Below, one piece after another: positions 33,605 through 42,386 of a DNA stretch of 45,593 nucleotides. The notes below the pieces were generated by a model. The model was given only the letters and a program-made list of their open reading frames with translations, was not told the DNA's origin and searched no databases. The position numbers and the translations under genes were made by a program. This stretch comes from Mycobacterium sp. 852002-50816_SCH5313054-b (GTDB lineage Bacteria; Actinomycetota; Actinomycetes; Mycobacteriales; Mycobacteriaceae): assembly GCF_001667185.1 (NCBI RefSeq), contig NZ_LZIC01000015.1, positions 1-45,593 of the forward strand. The letters are read 5' to 3'. How positions within the stretch are numbered: position 1 is the first letter of the stretch; every line of letters begins with the position of its first letter.

Positions 33605-35224
33605 ATGAGCGAATGGACCGTAGGCGCCGTTCTCGACGCCATCGCCGACGTCATCGGAGACCGTCTGATGACCGTCTGCGGTAACCGCCGCAGCACGTTT
33701 GCCGAATCGGCGAGCCGCACCACTCGGCTGGCAAACTTCCTCAGCGGCAAGGGTTTCGGCGCCCACGCCGAGCGCGCGGAGCTCGAACCATGGGAATGTG
33801 GTCAGGATCGCGTGGCGCTGCTGATGTACAACGACCTGTACCCCGACATGGTGATCGGTTGCCTCAAGGCGCGCACGGTTCCGGTCAACGTCAACCACCA
33901 CTACTCGCCGCGGGAAATCGCCGACCTGCTCGCCTACGTCCGGCCCAGGGCAATCATCTACCACCGCGCCCTTGGCGCCCGGTTCGGCGACGTGCTGCCC
34001 CCCGACGGGACCGAGCTGCTGGTCTCCATCGACGACGGCAGCGGCGCTCCCGAACTGCCGGGTGCCGTGTCGCTGGACGACGCCCTGGCCGGCGGCGACC
34101 CGGCCGTGCGCCCGGTGGGGTCGCCGGACGACCTGATCATGATGTGCACCGGAGGAACGACGGGGCGCCCCAAGGGGGTCCTGTGGCGCCAGAGCGATAT
34201 GTACGTGTCGTCCATGGTCGGCGCCGACCACGACAGCGTCACCGAAATTCACGACAAGGTGCGCGGCGGCGGGCCGCCCTGGTTCGCGGTCTCTCCGCTG
34301 ATGCACGCGGCGGGCATGTGGACCGCGTTCGCGGCGCTGTGCGCCGGGCTGCCGGTCGTGCTCTATGACGACCGCAACAAGCTCGACGTGCGGTCGGTGT
34401 GGGAAACCGCCGAGCGGGAGAAGGTGGGCATGATGACCATGGTCGGCGACGCGTACGCCGGGCCGCTGATCGCCGAGTTGCGCGCACGCCGATACGACCT
34501 GTCCTCGCTGAACGCCATCGGCACCGGCGGGGCCGCCACCAACGCGAAATACAAACGGGCACTGATGGAATGCCTGCCGCACATCACCATCATCGAGGGC
34601 TACGGCTCGTCCGAGAGCGGCAACATGGCGTTCGGGCACAGCCGCGAGGGGATCGCCAGCGAAACCTTCCAACCCAGGGACGGGGCCACCGTGGTCTCCG
34701 CCGACCGCGCGCGATTCCTGCGTCCCGGCGAACAAGAAGTCGGCTGGGCCGCCAGGACGGGCCGGATTCCGCTCGGGTACTTCGGCGACGCCGAGGCCAC
34801 CCGGCTTACCTTCCCGCAGATCGACGGCCGGCGCGTGGTGATACCCGGTGACCGGGCGGCCCTTGAAAAGGACGGCACCATCCGGCTTTTCGGCCGCGAT
34901 TCGCTGGTGGTCAACACCGGCGGCGAGAAGGTGTTCGTCGAAGAGGTCGAAGAGGTACTGCGGGCGCATCCGGGCGTGGCCGACGCGCTGGTGGTGGGAC
35001 GGCCGAGCGAGCGGTGGGGACAGGAGGTCGTCGCGCTCGTCGCGGCCCACCCGGGCACCGATCTGAGCACCGACAAGGGTGCCCTCTATACGTTCTGCAC
35101 CTCGCGGCTGGCACATTTCAAGGCGCCCAAGGCGTTCATCTTCGTCGAGCAGATCCAGCGCCTCGGCAACGGCAAGCCCAACTACCGATGGGCCCGAGAA
35201 CAAGCCGAAGAGATGGTGTCATGA
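33605..35224 (+). CDS. Acyl-CoA ligase (FadD19-like ANL family)
   Basis: 539 residues. Motifs are MCTGGTTGRPKGVLWR (P-loop), YGSSESGN, VIPGDRAALEKDGTIRLFGRDSLVVNTGGEKVFVEEVEE (hinge and adenylate binding) and the catalytic lysine in GNGKPNYRWA. The ending YRWA is shared with FadD19-type ligases that activate sterol side-chain acids. An insert around residues 50-66 (AELEPWECGQD) resembles LAGHEVGQD in the ligase at 43800, so the two form a subgroup. It lies between two amidohydrolase genes, and the second starts on its stop (ATGA). Confidence 0.94.
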   Translation: MSEWTVGAVLDAIADVIGDRLMTVCGNRRSTFAESASRTTRLANFLSGKGFGAHAERAELEPWECGQDRVALLMYNDLYPDMVIGCLKARTVPVNVNHHYSPREIADLLAYVRPRAIIYHRALGARFGDVLPPDGTELLVSIDDGSGAPELPGAVSLDDALAGGDPAVRPVGSPDDLIMMCTGGTTGRPKGVLWRQSDMYVSSMVGADHDSVTEIHDKVRGGGPPWFAVSPLMHAAGMWTAFAALCAGLPVVLYDDRNKLDVRSVWETAEREKVGMMTMVGDAYAGPLIAELRARRYDLSSLNAIGTGGAATNAKYKRALMECLPHITIIEGYGSSESGNMAFGHSREGIASETFQPRDGATVVSADRARFLRPGEQEVGWAARTGRIPLGYFGDAEATRLTFPQIDGRRVVIPGDRAALEKDGTIRLFGRDSLVVNTGGEKVFVEEVEEVLRAHPGVADALVVGRPSERWGQEVVALVAAHPGTDLSTDKGALYTFCTSRLAHFKAPKAFIFVEQIQRLGNGKPNYRWAREQAEEMVS

Positions 35225-36051
35225 ACACCCACGCGATCGACTGCCTGATCAACGTGCACTTCGGGGAGGCCGACTCCCAGCCGACCTGGATGCTCAAGGT
35301 CAGGGACGACTACTTCAAGGGCCCGGAGTCCATGTTCGCGCCGGTCGATCTGTCCGAGCTGCTCGACGAGATGGATGAGCAGGGGGTGCGGAAGGCGATT
35401 CTGATGGACTCGATCGCCAGCCCGTCCACCACCGCGCGCAAGTTCATCGAGGCCAGGCCGGACCGGTTCGCCCTGGCGATGGGTGGGGTCAACCTGCTCC
35501 GCCCGGTGCGGTCATTGCGCGAATTGACCGCCGTCGCCGGGGACCTGCCAGTCGCGTATGCCGTAGTGGGACCCAGCTTTTGGGGTGATGGGCAATACCC
35601 GCCCAGCGACGCCGTGTACTACCCGCTTTACGCCAAATGCGCGGAGCTGGACCTGCCGCTGTGCATCAACACCGGGATCCCCGGCCCGCCGATTCCCGGC
35701 GAGGTGCAGCACCCGATGCACCTGGACCGGGTCTGCGTGCGATTCCCGGAACTGAAGCTGTGCATGATCCACGGGGCCGACCCCTGGTGGGACGTCGCCA
35801 TCCGGCTGCTGCTCAAGTACGCCAACCTGCGGCTGATGACGTCGGCGTGGTCGCCCAAGCGGCTGCCGGAAAGCCTGCTGCACTACATGCGAACGCGTGG
35901 CCCCAACAAGGTGATCTACGCGTCGGACTGGCCGGTGCTGCGCATGCGCCGGGTGATCCCCGAAGCCCGGGCGCTGGACCTGCCGCCCGAGGTTCTGGAC
36001 AACTACCTGTACAACAACGCGCAGGAATTCTTCTTCGGGAAGGAACATTGA
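35221..36051 (+). CDS. Amidohydrolase family protein (PF04909-like), second
   Basis: 276 residues; the ATG overlaps the ligase stop by 4 bp. Recognisable TIM-barrel marks are DCLINVHFGEAD at the N-terminus (one His in place of HxH), LCINTGIPGP (Asn where many members have His), LCMIHGADPWWD and ASDWPVLRM near the end. Loss of some metal ligands suggests either metal-independent chemistry or a decarboxylase-like enzyme. It differs clearly from the 400-residue amidohydrolase upstream, so the operon carries two distinct members around one ligase. The exact substrate is unknown. Confidence 0.92.
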   Translation: MNTHAIDCLINVHFGEADSQPTWMLKVRDDYFKGPESMFAPVDLSELLDEMDEQGVRKAILMDSIASPSTTARKFIEARPDRFALAMGGVNLLRPVRSLRELTAVAGDLPVAYAVVGPSFWGDGQYPPSDAVYYPLYAKCAELDLPLCINTGIPGPPIPGEVQHPMHLDRVCVRFPELKLCMIHGADPWWDVAIRLLLKYANLRLMTSAWSPKRLPESLLHYMRTRGPNKVIYASDWPVLRMRRVIPEARALDLPPEVLDNYLYNNAQEFFFGKEH

Positions 36052-36053
36052 CG

Positions 36054-37112
36054 ATGGACCGCTTCGAACTGCGCAGACTCGACTACAGCTTGTCCGACGA
36101 CCACGTGGCGCTGCAAGACGCGTACAAGCAATTCTTCAAGACCCACTGCTCGATCGAAACGGTGCGCGCGGCAGAGCAATCCGGATTTGACAAGAGCCTG
36201 TGGGAACGGCTGTGCGCGATGGGCGCCACCACGATGGCGCTGCCGGAGTCCTGCGGCGGCGACGGTGCGACGCTCGTCGACCTCACCCTGGTGGCCGAGG
36301 AGATCGGCCGGTCGCTCGCGCCGATCCCGTGGATCGACCACGTGTGCGCCGCCCGGCTGCTGGGACGCCTGGGGGCCCTGGGCGCCGACACCGCGGGCGT
36401 GGGGAGTGGTGAACAGCTCGCCGCGCTCGACGCGCGCATCGACGCCGCTCCGGGTGCCCGCCTGATACCGACGGGCTCGATCGCCGACCACATCATCGTC
36501 CGCGACGGCGATCAGGTCGTGCGGCTGACCTTCGGCACCCGGCCGGCAAAGGTGGACAACATCGGCCGGTTGCCGATGGCCTGGGTGGATCCGGCCGCCG
36601 CGGACACCCGCACGGTCGTGGCCGAGGGGCCCGTCGCGGTGGCGAGTTACCAACGGGCCCTGGACGAATGGCGGCTCCTGACCGCGGCCGCGCTAGTGGG
36701 TCTGGTCGAGGAGACGATGACGATCGCCGCGGAGTTCGCCAAGACCCGCTACACGCTGGGCGTGCCGATCTCGAGCCTGCAGGCCATCTCGCACCCCCTG
36801 GCGAACATGGCCATCGTCGTTCAGGGCGGGCGTAACCTCGTCCGCCGGGCCGCCTGGTTCCTGGACAACGAACCCGACGAACGCCTCGATTTGGCGCCGT
36901 CGGCTTTCGTCTTCATGGCCGAGGAGGCCGCCAAGGCGGCGACGATGGCGGTGCATATCCAGGGCGGCCTCGGGGTGTCCTCCGAAGCCGCGGCCACGGC
37001 GTACCTGGTGCGCGCCCGGGGCTGGCCGCTGGCCGCCGGCGATCCGGGCGCCACCGCCCTGCGGGTCGCGGAGATCGTCGCGGCCCGCGAGAGCAACCGC
37101 CAGCCGGCTTAG
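36054..37112 (+). CDS. Acyl-CoA dehydrogenase-like subunit (short, beta-type)
   Basis: 352 residues, starting 2 bp after the amidohydrolase gene. It has the FadE fold but a shortened middle beta-domain (GSIADHIIVRDGDQVVRLTFG replaces the long substrate region), and the C-terminal HIQGGLGVSSEAAATAYLVRARG lacks the usual EGTSE base. In actinobacterial steroid pathways such short partners pair with a full-length FadE to form alpha2beta2 enzymes. The downstream FadE at 37130, 17 bp away, is the natural partner. Pairing is inferred from order and shape. Confidence 0.9.
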   Translation: MDRFELRRLDYSLSDDHVALQDAYKQFFKTHCSIETVRAAEQSGFDKSLWERLCAMGATTMALPESCGGDGATLVDLTLVAEEIGRSLAPIPWIDHVCAARLLGRLGALGADTAGVGSGEQLAALDARIDAAPGARLIPTGSIADHIIVRDGDQVVRLTFGTRPAKVDNIGRLPMAWVDPAAADTRTVVAEGPVAVASYQRALDEWRLLTAAALVGLVEETMTIAAEFAKTRYTLGVPISSLQAISHPLANMAIVVQGGRNLVRRAAWFLDNEPDERLDLAPSAFVFMAEEAAKAATMAVHIQGGLGVSSEAAATAYLVRARGWPLAAGDPGATALRVAEIVAARESNRQPA

Positions 37113-37129
37113 GACAGGAGCGAGAAACG

Positions 37130-38323
37130 ATGGACTTCTCCCGAGTCGAGCTGTCCGAGGAAGACGAGGCCTTCCGCGAAGAGGCGCGTAATTTCCTGAG
37201 CACCCACATGACCGACGAGGTCCGGCGTCGGGACCGCGAGACGGGCGACAACTTTGACGAGGGGCTGCACCTGAAGTTCGGCGCCGCAGGCTATTTGGAG
37301 GCCGAGTGGAAGCCGGAATCCGAGGGTGGGTTCAGCCGGCTCCGGCGCCGCATCTGGGAGCTGGAAAAACGGCGGGTACACGTGCCCTGGGTGACCTGGG
37401 GGACCACCGCCATGGTGGCGCGCTCGGTCGCCAAGTTCGGGTCGCCGGAGCTGAGCGACGAGGTTTTGCCCAAGGTCTTCAGCGGAGAGGTGCGGCTGTG
37501 TCTCGGCTACACCGAGCCCGAAGGCGGTTCCGACATCGCCACCTGCAAGACCCGCGCGGTGCGCGACGGCGACGCGTGGATTGTTAACGGCTCCAAGATG
37601 TTCACCACCGGCGCCCACAACTGTCAATACGTCTTCCTGATCACCAACACCGCTCCGGATGCGCCGAAACACAAGAGCCTGACCATGTTCCTGGTTCCAC
37701 TGGATTCGCCCGGCATCGAAATCCAGGGCATCCGAACGGTGGACGGCGACCGGACCAACATCGTCTACTACAGCGACGTTCGCGTCGACGACAAGTATCG
37801 GCTGGGCGAGGTGAACGCCGGCTGGACCGTGCTGCGCGAGCCGCTGAACGTCGAGCACGGCGCGGTCGCGGCGGCGCCCGACGGGCTGCAGGACACCTCG
37901 ATCATGATGCACCAGGCCGGATTCATGTCCGAGGCCGTCGACAAGGCCGCGGCCCGCGTGACCCGGTCCGGCCCCGACGGGCGCCGGCTGATCGACGACA
38001 AATCCGTCGCGTATCGACTGGGCCGCAGCGCCGCCCGGCTGGAGATTGCGCTGTCGTCGCCGAGCATCTTCGGCCGGGTCGCCATCGCGCAAACGATGCG
38101 GGACATCTCCCCGGACCTGATGGACATCCTCGGCGCGGCGTCGACGCTGCCGTATGGAACCGACGGCGCCGCCGACGACGGCGCCGCCGAATACGCCTAC
38201 CGATTCGCCCCGCTGGTGGGCATCTACGGCGGCACGCTGGAGGTGTTCCGCAACATGATCGGCCAGTACATGCTCGGGCTGGGCAAACCGAATTACTCAG
38301 CGCCGCTGAAGAAAACGTCGTAA
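37130..38323 (+). CDS. Acyl-CoA dehydrogenase (alpha-type partner)
   Basis: 397 residues with AGGACAGGAG upstream. Motifs are LGYTEPEGGSDIATCKTRA, WIVNGSKMFTTGAHN and the C-terminal GIYGGTLEVFRNMIGQ, where the Glu of GGTLE is the likely catalytic base. It has the full middle domain missing in the preceding gene. Together they should make a heterotetrameric dehydrogenase for a bulky acyl-CoA, as FadE28/29-like pairs do for steroid side chains. It is the last gene of the plus-strand operon, followed by a hairpin and the convergent NAD(P)-binding gene. Confidence 0.94.
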   Translation: MDFSRVELSEEDEAFREEARNFLSTHMTDEVRRRDRETGDNFDEGLHLKFGAAGYLEAEWKPESEGGFSRLRRRIWELEKRRVHVPWVTWGTTAMVARSVAKFGSPELSDEVLPKVFSGEVRLCLGYTEPEGGSDIATCKTRAVRDGDAWIVNGSKMFTTGAHNCQYVFLITNTAPDAPKHKSLTMFLVPLDSPGIEIQGIRTVDGDRTNIVYYSDVRVDDKYRLGEVNAGWTVLREPLNVEHGAVAAAPDGLQDTSIMMHQAGFMSEAVDKAAARVTRSGPDGRRLIDDKSVAYRLGRSAARLEIALSSPSIFGRVAIAQTMRDISPDLMDILGAASTLPYGTDGAADDGAAEYAYRFAPLVGIYGGTLEVFRNMIGQYMLGLGKPNYSAPLKKTS

Positions 38324-38345
38324 CCCCTCGCCCAACATGCAACCA

Positions 38346-38374
38346 CTGCGACCGCCTTCGGCGTGTCGTCGCAG
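38346..38374. terminator. Hairpin between convergent fadE and NAD(P)-binding genes
   Basis: CTGCGAC (38346-38352) pairs with GTCGCAG (38368-38374), and inside it CGCC-ttc-GGCG extends the stem with a 4-base bulge on one side. It lies between the fadE stop at 38323 and the convergent gene end at 38378. Confidence 0.5.
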
Positions 38375-38377
38375 CAG

Positions 38378-39109
38378 CTACACGTTCGGTGAAGAGGTGG
38401 GCCCCGGCATGAGCGGCGCGTCGCCCTTGAACGCCTCGCGGCGGATCATTTCCCACACGGTCGGCGTGTGCTCGGTTGTCGAGACGACAACGGTCTTCCG
38501 GTGTGCCGCACCGTCCTGGACGAGCTTGACGAGGTAGTCCGCCAGATCGATGCGCGCCGTGAACGCGCCCACCGGATCGACCTCTCCAGCAACATAATTC
38601 GTGAGCCGCGGCAGGTCGAACAAGCCCGACGGGCGCACGATCGTCCAGTCCAGGCCGCTCTCGCGGACCAACGCCTCCATCCGCCGGATGTCGTGATAGA
38701 CGGTCTTGCCGATGGTGTGCGCGACGATCGGCTCGAACAGCCGCAACGCCAGCGGCGCATGCCGCCGGCCGGGGGCGGGGGAGGCGCCGGTGGAACTCAC
38801 CACGACAAGCCGGTCGACACCCGCCTCCCGCATCGCGTTCACGACGTTGCGGGTGCCGACGGAATACGTGTCGACGGGCCCGCGGGTGAACGGCACACCG
38901 AGCGTCGACAGCACGGCGTCGGCGCCGGCGACAACAGCGGCGAGGCCGTCGCGTCGCACGTCGGCGCCCGCGACCGTCAGCCGCGGATCGGCGACGGGGA
39001 ACTCGTCGGGCCGCCGGGTCACCGCCACGGCCGAGTGGCCGGCGTCGAGGACGCGACGGGTCAGCAGCCGCCCGGTCAATCCATTGGCGCCGAAGATGAC
39101 GATGTGCAT
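38378..39109 (-). CDS. NAD(P)H-binding atypical SDR (NmrA-like) protein
   Basis: 243 residues. The N-terminal GANGLTGRLL is the glycine-rich nucleotide loop of atypical SDRs. VLSTLGVPF, VVVSSTGASPAPG and the YHD segment (GKTVYHDIRRME) follow, where Tyr replaces the classic YxxxK by YHDIRR. WTIVRPSGLFD is the usual strand near the active site. It is probably an NAD(P)-dependent reductase or isomerase, or a regulatory NmrA-type protein. It is the last gene of the minus-strand P450 operon, 64 bp after the thiolase-like gene, so it may also have its own promoter. Confidence 0.88.
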   Translation of the reverse strand: MHIVIFGANGLTGRLLTRRVLDAGHSAVAVTRRPDEFPVADPRLTVAGADVRRDGLAAVVAGADAVLSTLGVPFTRGPVDTYSVGTRNVVNAMREAGVDRLVVVSSTGASPAPGRRHAPLALRLFEPIVAHTIGKTVYHDIRRMEALVRESGLDWTIVRPSGLFDLPRLTNYVAGEVDPVGAFTARIDLADYLVKLVQDGAAHRKTVVVSTTEHTPTVWEMIRREAFKGDAPLMPGPTSSPNV

Positions 39110-39173
39110 GAGAACTCCTCCCGTTCGCCACTACGACGAGACGGGCCGGGCGAAAGTTACAGCTGCTCGACGC

Positions 39174-40322
39174 TCAGGTCGTCAAGATTGTCGCGGCGGC
39201 GGTGCCCGGCGCCCCGTACAGCTGGGTGAAGCCGACCTTCGGATCGCCGGGGACCTGCCGATCGCCCGCCTCGCCGCGCAGCTGGCGGACGATCTCGTGA
39301 ATCTGGCGCAGCCCCGAGGCGCCGATCGGCTCACCGTTGGCGATCAGCCCGCCATCGGTGTTGACCGGCATGGCGCCGCCGATCTCGGTGGCGCCGTCGG
39401 CCAGCAGCTTCTGCTGATCACCGTGCGCGCAGAACCCGCACTCGGCCATGTGGATGATCTCGGCGCCCGCGTCGGTGTCCTGCAGCTGGATCACGTCGAC
39501 GTCGTCGGGCGCCACGCCGGCCTTCTCGAACGCGGCCCGCGCGGCGTAGACGGTCGGTGCGACGTCCTCGTCGACCGGCGCGAAGGTGGTGTTCACCTCG
39601 TAGGCACCGTAGCGGCGGGTGCGGACCTCCACCGCCCGCAGATACACGGGCTTGGAGGTGTAGCGGTGCGCGATGTCGGCCTTGCACAGCACCGCGGCAG
39701 CGGCGCCCTCGTCGGGTGCGCAGAACATGTACTGGGTCAGCGGGTAGTTGAGCACCGGCGAACTCAGGATCTGGTCCTCGGGGATTGCCTTGCGGCGGAA
39801 CGCGTTCGGATTCAGCGAACCGTTGCGCAAATTCTTCGCCGCGACCTTAGCGAGCGTCTCCGTGGAGATGTTGTGCTCATGCAAATAGCGATTCGCCTTC
39901 ATGCCGAAGAACTTCGTGGTCAGGTACTGCCCGTTCTCGGCATACCAGCTCGGCATGCCGACCAGCGCCGGATCCTCGGTGAACGCCCCGCGCGGGTGCT
40001 TGTCGAGGCCGATGGCGATGCCGATGTCGTAGTCGCCCAACCGGATCCCGTCGGCACAGGCCTTGACCGCGCTGGCCGCGGTCGCGCACGCATTGAACAC
40101 GTTGGTGAACGGGATGCCGGTCAGGCCCACCATGCCGACGATGGCGTCGGGGTTGGCCACCGTCCAGCTGCCACCGGTGGCGAATTGGATGTCCTGCCAC
40201 ACGACACCGGCGTCGGCGACCGCGGCCAAGATCGCGTCGACGCCCATCTGCATCGCAGACTTGCCCTCGAAGCGGCCGAACGGGTGCAGACCCACCCCGA
40301 TGATGGCGACGTCGTTGGTCAT
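39174..40322 (-). CDS. Thiolase-like lipid-transfer/aldolase family protein (Ltp type)
   Basis: 382 residues with the thiolase fold and NVFNACATAASAV, which supplies the usual nucleophile Cys (residue about 82). However, the canonical GHPxGATG becomes NGEPIGASG, with Glu for His, and the last CxG motif becomes YGAPG. A beta-ketothiolase would need both residues, so retro-aldol or other C-C cleavage, as in mycobacterial Ltp2-like proteins, is likelier. Ltp aldolases need a DUF35 partner; none is present in the window. It lies 25 bp after the thioesterase gene in the P450 operon. Confidence 0.9.
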   Translation of the reverse strand: MTNDVAIIGVGLHPFGRFEGKSAMQMGVDAILAAVADAGVVWQDIQFATGGSWTVANPDAIVGMVGLTGIPFTNVFNACATAASAVKACADGIRLGDYDIGIAIGLDKHPRGAFTEDPALVGMPSWYAENGQYLTTKFFGMKANRYLHEHNISTETLAKVAAKNLRNGSLNPNAFRRKAIPEDQILSSPVLNYPLTQYMFCAPDEGAAAAVLCKADIAHRYTSKPVYLRAVEVRTRRYGAYEVNTTFAPVDEDVAPTVYAARAAFEKAGVAPDDVDVIQLQDTDAGAEIIHMAECGFCAHGDQQKLLADGATEIGGAMPVNTDGGLIANGEPIGASGLRQIHEIVRQLRGEAGDRQVPGDPKVGFTQLYGAPGTAAATILTT

Positions 40323-40347
40323 CCGTATCTCCTTGTCTCGGGCGGCG

Positions 40348-41154
40348 CTAACGGCGGCGCACCAGCTGCGCCTGCTGAAGCGCCGCCACCGCCCCGTGCT
40401 GGTCGAAAAGCGTCGCGATCGAGACGCCGACTCCGTCGCGGCCGTAATGGTTTTCGGCTCTTACGCCGATCCATTCGCCGTCGGGGACGCGGTGGATGTG
40501 GACCGTGAGGTCGGTGTTGAGGAACAGCCATTCGGCGACGCTGAGGCGGCTGCCCATGCCGTTGGCGATGTCGGCGACCGCGAACAGGCGCTGCATCGGT
40601 GTCATCGATTCGCCCTGGACGAGGTCGACGATCGGTCTGGCCCAGCACTCGCCGGGCACGTCGTTGAGGATGTCGTTCAGCCAGCGCCAATCCAGGCTCT
40701 GGATGTACGTCTGGTTCGCGTCGTTGTCGGGGTGGCGGAGCCGCCCCTCGCCGACCGGGCGCAGCGGGGGAGTGGGGGTGAAAAACAGCTCCGCCGCATC
40801 GCCCGCCTGGAATCGCCACGCTATGGCGTTGGCGACTGGTCGCGGCTGCCCGTCGGGACCCGGCGCCAGCAGTTGGGCGTTCAGCAGCTCGATCTTGGTT
40901 CCGGGGCGCTCGACGTGGGCGCGCACCCACAGCGGCCCGGCCACCGGGACGGGTCCGAGGAGGTCGACGACGACGCGGCTCAACCGGGCGTCGTCCCGTG
41001 GCGAGCAGCGCTCCATGGCGCGCACCAGCAGCGCCGACACGGGCGCGGCATTCTGCATCGTCGGCGACCACGTACTGATGACATGATCCGAAGCGCTGAA
41101 CCTCTCACCGAGTGGATCGTGTGGATCGGCCAGCTCGTAGTAGGCGTCGGTCAA
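40348..41154 (-). CDS. TesB-like acyl-CoA thioesterase (double hotdog) family protein
   Basis: 268 residues beginning with a TTG at 41154 that overlaps the CoA-transferase stop (TTGA). A two-hotdog arrangement is visible: an N-terminal part with SRVVVDLLGPVPVAGPLWVRAHVERPG and a C-terminal part with ADIANGMGSRLSVAEWLFLNTDLTVHIHRVP. This matches TesB-type acyl-CoA thioesterases, which cleave CoA from bulky acyl chains. In this operon it may free an acid intermediate or prevent CoA trapping. Confidence 0.86.
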   Translation of the reverse strand: MTDAYYELADPHDPLGERFSASDHVISTWSPTMQNAAPVSALLVRAMERCSPRDDARLSRVVVDLLGPVPVAGPLWVRAHVERPGTKIELLNAQLLAPGPDGQPRPVANAIAWRFQAGDAAELFFTPTPPLRPVGEGRLRHPDNDANQTYIQSLDWRWLNDILNDVPGECWARPIVDLVQGESMTPMQRLFAVADIANGMGSRLSVAEWLFLNTDLTVHIHRVPDGEWIGVRAENHYGRDGVGVSIATLFDQHGAVAALQQAQLVRRR

Positions 41155-42377
41155 GCGATGGCCCCTGCGTCCTTGAGTTCGGCGATGCGGTCCCAGTCCA
41201 TGCCGAGTTCCATCAACACGATTTCGGTGTGTTCGGAGGCTTGCGGCGCACGGGTTGTCACCAGCGGCTCATGGTTGAACTGAACCGGCCCGCGCACGAC
41301 GCGGAACGGCTTCCCGCCGCTGGCGACCTCGACCTCGGCGATCATGTCGTTGGCGATGGCCTGTTCGTCGTCGACCAGATCGAGGAGGCTCTGGAAGGGC
41401 GCCCACTGGCCCTTCATCGTCTTGAGGTGCCGGCGCCAGTACTCAAAGGGCTTGCCGGCGAAGGCCTTCGCGATCAGTTCGGCGGCCGCGTCGGCGTTCT
41501 GGATCAGCGGGAGCACCTCGGAGAAGCGCGGATCGTCGGCGGCCTCGGGGATGCCGAGGTGCTCGAAGGTGTCGCGGATCAAGCCGGTCGGACTGATGAT
41601 GCACAGGTTGATCGTGCCGCCGTCGGAGGTTTCGTAGTTGCCCATGAACGGATTCACCGACGGCGCAAGGGAACCCGGCATGGACGTGCGCATCACCTCG
41701 CCGGTCTCCATGCCCTGCGTCACGCTGGCGCCCGCCGCCCACCACGCGGTGCTCAGCAGCGACACATCCATCTCGACGGCCTCGCCCGTGCGCTCGCGGT
41801 GCAGCAACGCGGCCGAGATGCCGCCGGCGATGAACATGCCCCCGATGGAATCGCCGAACGCCGGAATGCCCTGGCCCAGAGCGCCGCCCAACTCCTCCGG
41901 CGTCAGCGCGTAGCCGATGCCGCTGCGGGTCCAGAATGCGGTGCCGTCGTAGCCACCGACGTTGCGTTCGGGCCCCTTGTCGCCGTACGCCGATCCGCGG
42001 GCGTACACGATGTTCGGGTTCGCCGCGCGGATGTGTTCGACGTCGAACTTGTGCTTCTGCCGCACCGCGGGCATGTAGTTGGTCAGGAACACGTCGGAGG
42101 CCTTGGCCAGTTCGTAGATCACTTCCTGGCCGCCCGGCGTGGACACGTCGATCCCGACGCTGCGCTTGCCGCGGTTGGGATGTTCCATCAGCGGGTGCCG
42201 CTCGGGATCGACCTGAATGCCGCCCATGTTGAGGAAGCCGCGTTGGGTGTCGCCGCGCACCGGGTGCTCGACCTTGATGACGTCCGCGCCCCAGTCGGCG
42301 AGGATCGCGCCCGCGGCCGGGACGAAGGTGAACTGCGCAAGCTCGAGGACCCGAAAGCCCGCCATTACCTTAACCAT
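41151..42377 (-). CDS. Family III CoA transferase / acyl-CoA racemase-like protein
   Basis: 408 residues from the ATG at 42377 with AGGG seven bases upstream. The usual opening GFRVLELAQFTFVPAAGAILADWGADVIKVEHP is followed by NRGKRSVGIDVSTPGGQEV, VGGYDGTAFWTRSG (likely catalytic Asp) and FGDSIGGMFIAGGISAAL. These are standard CaiB/BaiF marks, shared by CoA transferases and 2-methylacyl-CoA racemases (AMACR). Sitting between a P450 and a thioesterase, a racemase step on a branched acyl-CoA is possible, as in sterol side-chain or isoprenoid degradation. It starts 9 bp after the P450. Confidence 0.92.
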   Translation of the reverse strand: MVKVMAGFRVLELAQFTFVPAAGAILADWGADVIKVEHPVRGDTQRGFLNMGGIQVDPERHPLMEHPNRGKRSVGIDVSTPGGQEVIYELAKASDVFLTNYMPAVRQKHKFDVEHIRAANPNIVYARGSAYGDKGPERNVGGYDGTAFWTRSGIGYALTPEELGGALGQGIPAFGDSIGGMFIAGGISAALLHRERTGEAVEMDVSLLSTAWWAAGASVTQGMETGEVMRTSMPGSLAPSVNPFMGNYETSDGGTINLCIISPTGLIRDTFEHLGIPEAADDPRFSEVLPLIQNADAAAELIAKAFAGKPFEYWRRHLKTMKGQWAPFQSLLDLVDDEQAIANDMIAEVEVASGGKPFRVVRGPVQFNHEPLVTTRAPQASEHTEIVLMELGMDWDRIAELKDAGAIA

Positions 42378-42386
42378 TCCCGGACC

